From Orbilia blumenaviensis (Eukaryota > Ascomycota > Orbiliomycetes > Orbiliales > Orbiliaceae): 64,000 nt of DNA. A program made the position numbers and the translations under genes. Positions 48,080 to 60,098 of the stretch are shown piece by piece. Location of the stretch: contig JAVHNS010000001.1 in the NCBI GenBank assembly GCA_036872755.1, positions 3,224,001 through 3,288,000 on the forward strand, written 5' to 3'. Within the stretch, counting starts at the first letter, position 1, and every line of letters starts with the position of its first letter. Under the pieces are notes generated by a model, which saw nothing but the letters and a program-made list of their open reading frames with translations, was not told the origin of the DNA and ran no database searches.

Positions 48080-50577
48080 ATGTCTTCTGATCTCATTAAG
48101 CTTCAAAAACGACGTAATTTCTTAGCTATCCCAACTTGAAGTTGGGATTGGAAGCTTACATATTGATTTTAGTGATTCTGGACACGGTGAAACACACCTT
48201 TCCAGAGGGACAAGTCAGTAGGATCCTAACATTCTTTCCTCGAGTCATGGACCCCTAATGAACATCGAGAATTAGTGGAGATACGTTATTGCCGACACTG
48301 AGGCCCTTGCCCTCATCGATAGCGTCGTAACCAGAGATGAGATTATCAGTCAGAATGTTGCTGGCAAGTCGGATCTCCTAAAGACATTTAGATTGAACGG
48401 CGAAGTTAACTGTGGCATTAGGTGTCGAGGAGCTTGAAAGTCGCCGGAACGCCCATCCCGATATGGAAGCCGTCTACTTCCTAACACCGAAACCCCATAT
48501 TCTCGAGTGTCTTCTCTCGGAGTTCAAACGACAGAGGCCAAGGCATATGGGTGGACATTTGGTGTGGACATCGAGTCAGTACAACAGGTTCCACCTTCGC
48601 TAGTTGTTCGATAAAGTAGCTAATTCATGAGCAGGCCCCTCCGATAGCATGAGGAGTCGCCTCGCTCGACAGGCACAAAACAGTCGGAATTGGGTCCTGA
48701 GCGAGAGAATCCTGCCAATCAATTTCCATCCCACGGAGAGTCACGTTTTTACATTCCAGGATCCTAAGTCGTTCCACCCTCTGTATAACCCGAAGTGTGA
48801 TGGTTTGGCCCAAAGAGAATTCTCCGAAACAGCTAAAAAGGTCAGTATCGATATAGCCGCTATGCTGCCTGACAGTGTCTGACAAATGTTTAGATTCTCG
48901 GAATCTGCGTTGCCCTCGATGAATTCCCCGTTGTACGATACTTCATGAGCCCCCACCTTGGTCATAGAGCAAGCAAATTACCACAGATGATCGCGATGGA
49001 GGTTCAGAGGGAACTAGTGCGTTACCAGCAATACATGGAAGCGTCTCAACAACAATGGCCTCCGCAGGACGACAAGATGAGACCTCGTGGTGTATTGCTG
49101 ATTGTGGATAGGAGTATGGATCCAATTGCACCATTGTTACACGAATTCACATACCAAGCCATGGCCCACGACCTCCTTCCGATCCAAGAGGAGGATGGAA
49201 AAGTTACATACACGCCGCAGTCTTCGGATCCACGACCTATGATTCTCAACGACGAGGACACAGTGTGGACGAAGGTTAGGCACAAGCATATGACAGAGGC
49301 GATTCAAACGGTTATGGCGGATTTGGATAAGTTTATCAAGGACCATCCAGAATTCCAAAGCGCGTAAGTTTTACAAAGACCCACACTTCGTTTAACATAG
49401 TATTAATAAATTGTTGGTAGGGAGAATGCCAACACTGTATTTGCACTGAAAACGATGTTGGCTGCATTGCCCCAATTTTCGGCTACGAAGGATGCATATG
49501 AATTGCATTTGACGATGGCACAAGAGTGTATGAATATCTTCAAAGAGAGAGGATTACCTGATATTGCAGATCTGGAACAGGTATGGTTAAGAATACTGCA
49601 CGTGTTGTTAACTTTACTAATGATAACTAGAGTCTGGCTACCGGCCTCGATTCTGGGAATGAAAAGCCCAGAGACCTCACAGACCAACTGGTCCAGTTGT
49701 TGGATAGCCCCACTACACAGTAAGAAGCAATTTCCCTCGCACTCCACGTCAGAAGCCTAACATTCTACAATTAAGGAATGGAAACGATCGCCTCAGATTA
49801 ATCATGCTGTATCTCATCTGGCGAGATGGGCTTTTGGGCCCTGATATTGAAAAGCTCTTCCGTCATGGAAAAGTCGGCGGACCCGTTAAGGCGGCCCTTT
49901 ACAACCTAGACTTGATCGGTGTCCGTGTCTTGCGGCGTCTTAAGGAAACTAACAGGCCAGGTTATAAATATCCACCAGCCAAGCCACCCCCAATTCCAGA
50001 GGGAATGGAGCTCTCACGTTATGTCCCAGCGGTCAAGACAATGCTTGAAGACCAGCTCAGAGGGACACTTGACATGGAATCTTATCCTTTCACAGACCCC
50101 GATGCCGCGGCTGAGGCAGCTCAGTTATCCGGGCCACAGACTTCGCTTCGAACATCAAAACCGACATGGACGAAGCAGAGAGCTGGTAGCGTCGAAGTGA
50201 AGCAGCGAATGATTGTTTTCGTCGCCGGAGGGGCTACATACTCGGAAGCCAGGTCCTGCTATGAAATTTCTCAACAATACCAGAGAGATGTATATCTCGG
50301 GAGCTCGCATATGATATCTCCAGATTCATGGCTAGAGCAGTTGGCCTTTGGAAGGGAAGACAGGATGACGCTGATGCTTGATGCGGACCAACCGCCACGC
50401 AAGCCACCACCGCATTTGTTTGAGCCCGATCCGGATCCGAAGCGCCCACCACCGAAGCCACAGCCCACAGGCGGGAGCAGCGGACAAGTGCCGCAGGCCG
50501 GGAGTTCACAGGGCCGCCCTGGAGCTCACCCACCAGGTGGAAAACCAGGAATGCCGCAGCATCCAGGTCGAAGATAA
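48080..50577 (+). CDS. SEC1: Sec1/Munc18-family protein Sec1
   Basis: Regulator of SNARE assembly for exocytosis at the plasma membrane (hyphal tip). Nine exons: 48080-48113, 48173-48213, 48276-48363, 48422-48574, 48635-48840, 48894-49363, 49421-49580, 49631-49719 and 49776-50577, giving 680 residues. Landmarks: LILDTVKHTFPEGQ and YVIADTEALALID (domain 1), MEAVYFLTPKPHILECLL, LGICVALDEFPVVRYF, RGVLLIVDRSMDPIAPLLHE and MIVFVAGGATYSEARSCYEI. The Pro-rich C-terminal tail (KPPPHLFEPDPDPKRPPPKP) is typical of fungal Sec1 and argues against Sly1, Vps45 or Vps33. Intron 3 has a GC donor (GCAAGT); no GT alternative preserves the conserved segment. Intron 1 contains a 21-bp palindrome at 48128-48148. 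Confidence 0.92.
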
Positions 50578-51018
50578 GCCTGTGTGTACATGTGGTTACG
50601 TAGGTTTTACATGGAAGGAGCACTGGGGTTTAACACTTGTTTCCGTAATTCCCGTCGATTTTGAATGGTTTGTGGTATTTACTTTTGCGCGAGCCAACTA
50701 TGTCTATAATTGTAGCATTTTTGCGAATTGTGTACGGTAGAACTGTGATGTATCGATATTACCTCAATTATTTGCTATGAATTATATTTGTGCATTCCAG
50801 TTCGAGCGTATGCTTGTTAAACCCGCGCTCTGGTCGGCGATAATCTAGTTCGGTGTTACCGGGCGGTGTCCTGAGCTGCCCCGCCCCCGGAACATCGCTG
50901 CCCCGCGCTCCGGTTTCCAAGCTTCCCTTGCCAATATTTTGTGCCGAACGGAAAGACTCACGAGCTCATCGACCAGACTTTCAACCAAATCCATCGCACA
51001 TTCACCAACCTCAGCAAG
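50578..51018. other. Spacer between SEC1 and LIA1
   Basis: SEC1 3' region and LIA1 promoter, with a GC-rich patch at 50820-50900. Confidence 0.45.
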
Positions 51019-52022
51019 ATGGAAACAGTTTCACAGCTCCGAACCGTCCTCTGCGACGAATCCGCCAATCTTGCTCTCCGATTCCGTGCTCTATTCTCTC
51101 TAAAACACCTCGGTGTCAACGGCGATCTCAAAGCGATCGATGCCATCGCTGCTGCGTTTTCCTCAGAATCTGCACTTTTGAAGCACGAGTTGGCATACTG
51201 TCTTGGTCAAACTAAGAACAATTATGCTATAAAACCGCTAAGGGAGCGACTTGACGACTTGAATGAGGCTGCTATCTGCCGTCATGAGTCTGCCGAGGCT
51301 CTCGCCGCGATCGGAGGGGCGGACAGCCTACCGTTGTTGCGAAAGTACTTGGACGACAAGGAAGAGGCTGTAAGACAAACCTGCGAACTAGCAATCGCAA
51401 AGATCGAATACGATCTTTCCGAACAGGCAAAGAGCGAGGATCTAGAAAAGAGGTCCGTCCGAGATTTTTATTTTTATCCCACTTAAAAAAAAAAAAAAAA
51501 AAAATTAAAATTTTGTGTGATGAGTTTGTTAACTTGATGGATAGTGCTTTCGCTTCAATTGACCCCGCCCCGCCACTCCCACCGACCATAAAATCAATTC
51601 TGGAACTACAGAATTCTATGAACGACCAATCCCTCACACTATTTTACCGCTACAGGGCAATGTTCCGTCTCCGTGACATTGGAACCCCAGAAGCTATTGA
51701 TGCTCTTGCCAGCGGTTTCGCCGACCCCTCGGCTTTATTCCGCCATGAAATCGCTTTCATCTTCGGGCAAATGTCCGACCCACATTCTAAGGATGCTCTC
51801 CTCAAGGTTCTTGCGGATACAAAAGAAGACGGGATGGTCCGTCACGAAGCAGCCGAGGCACTCGGAAGCATCGGTCTGCCTGAAATTGACGAAGAATTGA
51901 AGAAATATGTTAATGACCCTGAACGACTAGTTAGAGACAGTGCAGTTGTAGCATTAGATATGAGCGAGTTCGAAAAGAGCGGAGAGTTGGAGTATGCTTT
52001 GATTCCAGAAGTTAAGGCTTAA
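51019..52022 (+). CDS. LIA1: Deoxyhypusine hydroxylase (HEAT-repeat, diiron)
   Basis: Completes hypusine formation on eIF5A by hydroxylating deoxyhypusine. Exons 51019-51452 and 51545-52022 give 303 residues. Two symmetrical halves each carry two His-Glu iron-ligand motifs: [10 protein letters not shown] and [12 protein letters not shown], then [11 protein letters not shown] and [12 protein letters not shown]. All four His-Glu pairs are present, so the active site looks complete. [11 protein letters not shown] and [11 protein letters not shown] are the paired HEAT repeats. The intron (GTCCGT donor, TGGATAG acceptor) carries a 20-base A-run. The frame is open further upstream, but the ATG at 51019 matches the family start. 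Confidence 0.95.
51485..51504. repeat. A20 homopolymer in the LIA1 intron
   Basis: Twenty consecutive A on the plus (coding) strand, within a 92-nt intron and about 40 bases upstream of the acceptor. Confidence 0.85.
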
Positions 52023-52531
52023 GCGGGACCTTGTTGGGATTTTTTTTAAAGCGATTTGGAACCAAATCGAGTATACCCCCCGGATACTGCTTGGAATGAC
52101 ATGTATGCGCAAGATATCATTAAAAGTTTTTGTCTTTTTTTTTTTTTTAATTAGTACACACGAGCAAGTTATGGAGTAAAAGTTCTGTAGATATTTTTTA
52201 AGCGTTTTGATCCCACGTTCGCCTAATTAAGAACCACGAGCAGCGATATAACCAAATACCATGCCGCACAAAGACATATTCGGTTGCTATTGCCGGCGAG
52301 TTAATGTGGCAGAGGTTCAAATCATCCCAAGTTGATAAAACGTGTAGCCCGCAGATGGGAAAGGTACGACATGAATTCCAAATTAATGGTCTAATACAAT
52401 ACAAGCATATCCCGGCTCGGAATAGATCGAAGGCTCTAATTGAGGTCCTGAACACTTTAAATCTCCTAAACTCCAATACTAAATTGCGCAATTATCATAT
52501 GGTACAGACAACGCTCATCATAACAGCCTCC
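52023..52531. other. Convergent 3' spacer, LIA1 and RPA12
   Basis: 3' regions of two convergent genes, with a T-run at about 52135-52148. The plus-strand 99-codon frame overlapping RPA12 is spurious. Confidence 0.5.
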
Positions 52532-53305
52532 CTAATTGTTCGTATTATATCTACAAGCATTATTGTTAGAAACATTCTAACCGCTATGGGGCGCCAGTAC
52601 TAGAACATACCTGTATCCGCAGTTGGGACAGTTGTAGAAAACTGAGTAAGATCAAAATATTAGAAAGAATGTCCGTCAGGAAAAGTCTATTATACAATGT
52701 TTGTAGCATACCAGTAGCCTATTTATCCATTTTCAAATTAGTATCGATCTACTGAAAGTTCAAAAAAGGGAAGGGTTGGGGGTAGAACTTACACCTTCAT
52801 CAGCACTTCTTAGCTGGACAGTCGTAAATTTCATAACTGGGTGCTCGCATTTAGGACATGGTGTGTCAATCTACAAGCTTGTTAGCTTTGTTGCACTTTG
52901 TGCGTTGTCGCTAAAAAAAAGTTTTCTTTGGCAAACGAGGACAGCTTCGTTGATGCAAAAAAAAATTCAGGATGCATTGACAAACCTCAGCCTGGCCGCC
53001 AACCTCCTCCGGCGCTAGGTTTTGACCAGTAGTATGCTTCTGCTTGAGAGCCGATGGGAAAGCGTTCGGGTTCGAGACTGTTACCACAGTTTTGGAGCTT
53101 GTATCTTTATTTTTTTGGAGTCTCCTTGTTAACATTAATTCCACAGATTGCATCAATTTCTTCACACGCGATACTCGCGACAAGGGAGTTAGAGACCTTT
53201 ATTAACGCATCCGCAAACATTGCATTTAATCTTATCTTGACCGACAGAGCGGTCGAGAAGGTTGCCGCAGTCGGTGCAGAAGACTAGAGAACCAATTGCT
53301 GCCAT
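52532..53305 (-). CDS. RPA12: RNA polymerase I subunit Rpa12
   Basis: Small zinc-ribbon subunit of RNA polymerase I needed for transcript cleavage and termination. Six exons, 53305-53197, 53104-52986, 52870-52793, 52718-52712, 52641-52611 and 52550-52532, give 120 residues, the family length. The N-terminal ribbon has C10, C13, C28 and C31. The C-terminal ribbon has CPKCEH and CPNCGYR, with the catalytic acidic loop QLRSADEG between them. Exon 4 is only 7 nt (GCTACTG) and restores ADEGATVFYNC. The last exon adds YNTNN and the stop after a TTTCTAAC branch site. All joins close in frame. Confidence 0.92.
52712..52718 (-). other. 7-nt microexon of RPA12
   Basis: GCTACTG, flanked by AAATAG upstream and GTATGC downstream on the minus strand. 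Skipping it shifts the frame inside the catalytic zinc ribbon. Confidence 0.85.
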
Positions 53306-53559
53306 TATTGTTGTATAGAGTGTTGAAGACTGGTGAAGGAAATAAGAGAAGGTTTGGGTCTGCCTTAAAGCCTCTTGCGATGCGAAAATTTGAAGAATCT
53401 GAGACATGCAGATATAGAGCCTAGACTAACGCTAAGATTTTTATATATTTAAACCCAATAGCTTTTCTCACACGCGCGCATACATTATCAATGCTGATTA
53501 GCTAACTATGTCAACTACAAACCCAACTAGATCCAACTTTACCTAGAACTCCAAGCAAT

Positions 53560-56197
53560 TTAAGCTACTGTATTACCGTGTGTAGTAGTATTCCTTTTCA
53601 AACGTTTTCCCTGTCCCTTAATCCAACCTCCAATCTTGTCTTTGTTGGACCAAACAAGATAAATCACACCCGATGGCGCGGCTAGGAAAAACCCCAATTT
53701 AAGGAAATTTTTAATGCTGTGCTGCTCTTTCTCTCCAGTTATTTCTTTCACATTCATCCCGTATATGCCCTGCCGGTAGTAGATTTGCAGGTTTATTTAA
53801 TTAGCTTGGTGCTGGTACTTATTTAGTCTTGGGAACATCCGAATTCGAATATATATCCCAATAGATAATATCGTAAATTTGATTCATTTTACAGTACGCT
53901 TGAAGGGTAGCAACTTACTGCTGCCAATGTGAGTGGCAAATAGCAAAATGTAATTGTCGTAAGTTGCAGGGCTTTGAAAGCAATTACATTTGCTTTTTTG
54001 GTTTGTTCAATAGCGGCTTGGGCGTCAAAGATCCCGACAGTTTTAGGGATCTACGGGAGGAATAAGCTTTGGGCTTGTTTAGCTAGGGAGGGCCAAGTAG
54101 GTACTGCCTTACTAAGTCAATTAGAAGCTCAGCGTTCTTGATTAATTGCTTAACTTTTAGAAGATTGGCTTTAAGAATCCGGCACACGTTCCTCAACGAG
54201 GAACCCATCCTTTCTTGCAGGCCTTCACCAATGATAAAAGGGTGCGATGTGAGGCCCTCACTGAGATAATGGATTTCATGAATTCGGCTGTGCGCTTCCC
54301 CAAATAGCTTAAGTAGTTTGTGGAGTGAACGTGTAAATTGTAAGCGCTGGTCAACGGAAGGTATGCTCTCAGTGCTTCCCACATCCTGAATGCATGCTTA
54401 ATGTTAGTAATTTATACAGTATCCAACCCCGTAAAACTTCGACTACTAATAATGAAATTCCAACGTACGAATTCCTCGAGATAAAGATCCGCTTCCCGGA
54501 GAAACATACTCCAGAGGTCAGCGATACTAAACAATACCGAGGCTACGACGGCAAGAATATGGTCGAACTTTCCATTTGGCATCTTATCTTCGTCTCCAAT
54601 TAGCGAGGCCCTAATTGAAGATGCCAAGGCTGTGTCGAGAGGATCCATGTACAATATAGAATAGTATGCCCCAGATGGGCGTCGGGTTACTAGTAATGCG
54701 GTGCGTGAAGTATGCCATGAATTTCCGGGTTCCCGCGACTTGAAAGAGAATGTTGGAAAGTTTTTGAGACATTTCGGTCTCGCGGGCACTACTCTATCTG
54801 ATATGTATTTGGCCATGAATTGAATGCTAAAGTAAATATCTGCAGGGGTATTAGACACATCCTACAACGGTAAAAATTTAATATCGTGAGTTCAGGGGGT
54901 ATGCACATACTGTCTTTTGTTCCGGGATCCGTATGTATTTGTGGGTCATTAGGATCAACGTCGAAAAATCGCGGCGGTATTTTCCGATAATACCCCAAAG
55001 CTCTGAGCCCTTGTGATGTCATCTGCTCAACCAACCTATAAGATCCGGATCTTTGTATCAGATACTTCCTAGGTGGTATTAATATCATCGAGCGACTGTG
55101 ATTCAAATACTTACTCAAAACAATGATTCTCATCCTTCTAGGTATCTCCTTGGTTAGGATTCTATATTAATATTCGTAGATATTCGAATACTCGTAGGTC
55201 AAGGGACTTGACCTAGTATACGGGCGGGTCTCCATTTCAAGGCTGGTGACATACCTGCTCACTTAAGAATTTTAGGAAAGTATTTGTGCATCTGAAGTTT
55301 TTCGAGTTCTCCCAGTTTGACGCCTTCTCAGCAGTTACCGAGAAAACGTTTACCTTACATTCCTTCAAACTCTTCGATTGCTCTAAGAGCTCATCAATGT
55401 ATGTGAATTTTCCTTCCTGTTTGACGTACGGCCATATGTCATGTTGGCTCTCATTTAGTTCTCCCGTAATCTGGTGTTGTGTGCTCTTCTCAGGATCGTT
55501 TTCACGAGTCCCCACCTGTCTAGTCGCCTTTACCCTTATAGGTGTTTCGTAGTTTTCGCCCTGGGCGTTATAGTTGAAGTGGCATCTTACACAGATATTC
55601 CCGATTGTGTCCCCCTGGCATCTGCCACCACCTGGGGCCAGCTGCGTGCACACGGCAATGCCGAGTCCAAACCCCATGGCGCGATCGCGATTAACTTTTT
55701 AAACAAAAGGTATTTCTAAATGACATCTATTAATCTGAAATAAGCCCGATAGAGAGGAGGTTCCCAGGGCAATACTGTGTCGGGGATAATGTGTCACTTT
55801 AGTGACTTGTCGATTGACTTTTTGATGGTTCTCTCGCGGGGTATTTATGTAAGATAAGTCTTGTCGAATCAAGATAGATAACATTATCAGACAACTCACT
55901 TCCTTCACATATTCTGGACGCTTGAATTCATGAACTAGCTGTTGCAGGGCACTTAGCCAGCGCGTAGCAGACGCACCCCACACGAAATCCTGGGTGTCGT
56001 GTCTATTCATTGGATTCATGGGGCATGCGTTTTTAAGGTCGATATCTTGGATCCTTCAATTTAAATGCTTTTGGCCAATTGACATCGTATGTGCGCTACG
56101 GCCACGATTTCATACATATGTACTTACAAACGCACAGCGTTATCGTGGCATTGTATTGAGGATCACGTCTTGCAGCTGAGCGCATTGGATCAAACAT
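53560..56197 (-). pseudogene. CorA-like fungal membrane protein, apparently damaged
   Basis: Multi-exon member of the large fungal CorA-like group: long soluble N-terminus, two C-terminal membrane segments. Pieces that join well: 56197-56128, 56045-55900, then about 55695-55255, 55137-55115, 55035-54911, 54839-54469, 54385-54113, 54050-53919 and 53769-53560. The CorA signature is exact: a membrane segment (TITFCYLPLTLAA) followed by GIYGMN, then a second one (FFLAAPSGVIYLVW). Between 55900 and 55695 the coding signal (PDTVLPWEPPLYRAYFRLID) begins after a TGA at 55796-55794. It is separated from the next exon (RDRAMGFGLGIA) by about 29 bases that are too short for an intron and shift the frame. 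Either the gene is disrupted here, or two junctions use sites I cannot see. Transport activity is unproven for this subgroup. Confidence 0.55.
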
Positions 56198-57356
56198 GTT
56201 GTCGTTAAGTTTTCTCCTCAGGACTAATGGCGATACGAACACTGGGCCGAGTAATATACATAATAGGACATATTAATTAGGCCAGCATCGTTCCCAAGTT
56301 CCAGACTGGAGTAAGTATATGATGTTTAGCGATGGCTTTGGAGACTTAGACTCTATTGTAGCTTAAACAAGCCCTAGGGTCGTTTAAGACATTTTTAATA
56401 TTATGAAGCCCAATTTACGGCGGACTTTATATATATAGTTATCTGATATGAAGTGCAGCTGGCCTGATTATAAGGTTATAGAGGTATCCCGTGCACCCTT
56501 CCCCCATACGATAATTCCTAATACTTGGCTGCTCGAGGCAGAATGCAAATAGCAACCTGAGTCCGTAAGAAACATTTCTCCCTTACGTCCGATCCATGGG
56601 CCTAAAGGCAAAATAGATAATACCAGTTGATCAATTAATTGCCGTCGCAGCCGGCGCCGCTGCTTGTTTTCGAAATTTGATAAAAAAAAATTGGAAAATA
56701 GGCCGATAATCTGTTGGTTTATGGGTATCTGTGAACTAGATCTACTTCCAATTGCAACAGTAAACTTTCCGCCGGGTTTGACCAGTGCATAGCCAACAGC
56801 AATGGGGCAGCTGTTAGTGGGCTGTAGATAAAAAACGGGATGGCGTGGGCGCTATACACAGGCTCTTCTGCGCGCATGGGTAGCTATCTCATTTAGTTAA
56901 TTGATATCACGGTGCATTTCGCGGTTGTTGTTCATGGCCCATAGTTCTCACGAAGTGCCTTTCGTGTGTTGTTCACAGACCAGGGTTCACCAGACCAACC
57001 AAGTGCGAATGGAGTACCAGTCTATGGAATTTGGTCAAGTATGGACATTTACGAAAGGGGAGGCCGGCAGCCCGCATGGTCTGGTTTGGGACCGGCTACA
57101 AATAAGCTAGCAACCAACAAGTACTAACTAGCCTCTGGCCTTGACCCGAGCCTCAAGTTAGCGTCGCTGGAAGGCTGGCAACTTAATCTAAAACTCATCC
57201 AATCGAAAGAGCAAATATGTTTTGAGAGCTTGGTGCCTACTCCGAAGCCCAATTAAGCTTAAGATTCCATAGGCCATACCAACATCGCTGCATCCCAGAT
57301 ATCATAAACCCACCACATTTAACCAAATCCGATGGAACTTCCACTCCAGAGCTCTA
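56198..57356. other. Spacer between MLH1 and the CorA-like gene
   Basis: 1.2 kb holding the promoter of the CorA-like gene and the MLH1 3' region. Nothing recognisable. Confidence 0.45.
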
Positions 57357-60098
57357 CTAGCAACTCCTCTCGAAGATCCTATACAGCGACTTCAAGTTCG
57401 CCACCTCACTGACCCCTTTCAATAGCTCCTTGGATGGTAGTAATCTCTTCCTAAATTCTGGGAACAGAGTATGCTCCAACGCATATCCAATCTCTTTCCT
57501 GCGTGTGTCATACACATTGATCTGTTCTTTAACGTCTGCAGGAATATCTTCATCAATACTAACTGTCTCATCACCACTACCTTGGGTTGGTGGCTCGTAT
57601 CCCGGGAGATCTATATCGTTTGGGATAACTTCCGGAACATGGAGCATTGCCAGCTCACGAATGATGCAGTCGAAGCACTCGAGTTCATCCTCCCAGTTGA
57701 CCTTTTTTTACGTTAGTATTAGTTTGTTATTCTATTGGATTGGAGGCTCACCCGCGGGCCCAACCTCAGAAGGAAAGTTGGTAGTTTAGCTAGAGTCGGC
57801 ATGTAACCCTTTAGCAGCAAAGGTATACTCTCGATTTCGCATTCATCGTTGATATGGATAGAGAAATATTCAGCCAACATTTCCCTTTTTTCGAATACTG
57901 TTTCTGTTACTTGCTGTTATGTAATATATCGTTTAGCTTGCCAATCCTCGCACGAAAGGAGAAGTGTGTCACCTACTGCTGCAATTCCCTCATAATCCGT
58001 TTGTATTTCACCCTTCTTTTTCATTTCTGAATCTTTCTCCAATTCTACCGCAATATCCATTAAGTCTTTCATAGATAAGGGTTCTTGAAATCGTATCTGG
58101 CCAAAATTCCCGAAGTCGGCTAGACCAAGCTGATAGAAGAACTCGTAACTAATATCCCTGTTAGTTTCTGGTAATTTTGGCAGATATTTTGCCTTAGACG
58201 TACCAGGCTCTGCCATAGTCCACCAAATACAACCTAATCCCGTTCTGAACCATTGCTAACCTTTGACACTCATCCACGACTCCAACCCAAGTATGGTTTC
58301 CAAACAACTCAATAAGCCCTTCGTGAGCCTGGTCTCTAACCTCAGTTTTGAGAGTTCTTATGCTGGCGAGCTTAATAACCCGTCTATTTATATCAATGAC
58401 CTCATAATCCATTTGCGATTCGACATCAGGCTCCCCATCCGGTGCATCTTTGCTACTTAGCTGTCGTAATCCATCCCCTGACGAAGACTGTGGGGCGATA
58501 GGATGTAGCATGGAAGTAATTTTTCTAACTCTTGCATCTGTCCGTACCATTTCGTTTTCATATGGCCGCCTGGGCGTCTGTGTCGCCTTTGCCGGAGTAT
58601 TTGTAGCTGTTCCTCTAGAACTAGACCCTTCCGAAGTAGGAAGGAGTGATGGCGCGACAGGAATACCGGCGCCAGGAAGCACTGTCTGTGTCATGAACGA
58701 ACGAGAGGTATCTACTGCCGCCAGTGTTTCCAACATGGTATCTGAGATCTTTTCAATAATCTCATCTTCGTGCAAGAAATTAACCTCTCGTTTTGTGGGG
58801 TGGACATTTACATCTACTCGATGAGGTTCAATGTCAACAGTCAAGTAGATATACGGGTGGCCTCCTTTTGGCAGGAAGGCAGTGTACATCTGTTCTAATG
58901 ACTTTCGAATCGCGGTTGATTCGACGCACCGATCTGTCTGTATCTTTAGTGAATGAAAGTTATGGCCTCAGAGAGGTACACACTTACGATTGATAAACAG
59001 CAACATGGTCGTTTTTTTAATGCTATAATTTGCATTAGTGATTAGTCCTTTTGCCTTAAATCCCAGCTTTTGGTCCTCGACTTCGAAAGGGACAAGCTCG
59101 TTTGCAACTGCATTGCCATATATTTGTCGCACTCGGTCTATTGTTTTCGCGGTACTTTGGATCGCGATCCCCATTGACGACTCGCCATGCTAGAAAAGTA
59201 CCATCAGTAGGCAGTTTTGATGTTTGGAGTATTCACTTGCACCCACCTTTTTGCAGCTAAAAGCTATCCCATCGCAATGGATTGCATACTTCCCGACCAT
59301 ATCCAGGACTTTGGAATACTCTTCATTCATATTCCGGAAAGCCCGTCTCCTACTAGGAACATTATAAAACAAATCTTCGACTGTTATCTGGGTCCCCTGT
59401 CTTCCGGCAACAGCCTTCGGTTCGGCTGAACCGCCAGGTTTGGGCGGTATCAATGTGCCATCTGAATAAACAGCTCGCCAGGCGCAATCTGAGTCTTTGG
59501 TTCTTGTTGTAACACTGAGATGCGCAATGTGACTAATACTCGCGAGAGCTTCGCCCCTAAATCCGTAGGTACCGATACTCGCGAGGTCCTCAAATGTTTT
59601 GAGCTTCGAGGTCGTAAATCTCTCACATAAAATCCCCAGATCATCTTTCTATATGGCACAGACTCCAAGTTAGCTTCGCTAAAGGGGCTAGCGATATAAC
59701 CAGTGCGTCGTACGTTGATGCCGGAACCATTGTCCGTTATTTGTAACATCTTCAAACCGCCATCTTTCACCACAACTTCGACAGAAGTCGACCCTGCATC
59801 CACAGCGTTCTCAAGTAGTTCTTTAAGGGCATGCACAGGTGCAACGATAATTTCGCCTGCGGCGATCTTGTTGACAACCGTTTGCGAAAGAGCCTATTTC
59901 CCACAATTTTACTTAATACGACCATTTGTAGCTTTCCTAAATCTCGACACTAACCTTAATCCTTCTAGGAGCATTCCCGAGTAAATCTTCAGTAGCTTTC
60001 CGCTTCTTCCCTCGCGGTTCGTTGTTCGTGTTCGAATCCGAAGGCACGGCTTCTTCTGGCCCCGGGATATCGGCTGATGTATCCATCTCGTCCGCCAT
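57357..60098 (-). CDS. MLH1: DNA mismatch repair protein Mlh1 (MutL homologue)
   Basis: ATPase of the MutL-alpha complex with Pms1, acting in nuclear mismatch repair. Eight exons: 60098-59955, 59893-59714, 59648-59247, 59189-58988, 58933-58204, 58157-57977, 57913-57752 and 57701-57357, giving 781 residues. GHKL ATPase motifs: [24 protein letters not shown] and [26 protein letters not shown] marks the transducer domain. An unconserved Ser/Thr/Pro linker follows, then the C-terminal dimerisation domain ([35 protein letters not shown]). The N-terminus is extended by about 50 residues with a basic stretch (RGKKRKA). The protein ends FERSC, whereas the family usually ends FERC. It is divergent from FIG4. 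Confidence 0.93.

Noticed and set aside
57885..57929. MLH1 intron with an AT donor, implying a splice-site mutation and truncated protein
   Set aside because: It arose from assuming QAKR joins directly to EML. A canonical intron 57976-57914 (GTAGGT...ATAACAG) closes in frame and yields [15 protein letters not shown], which fits Mlh1 better, so the gene looks intact.
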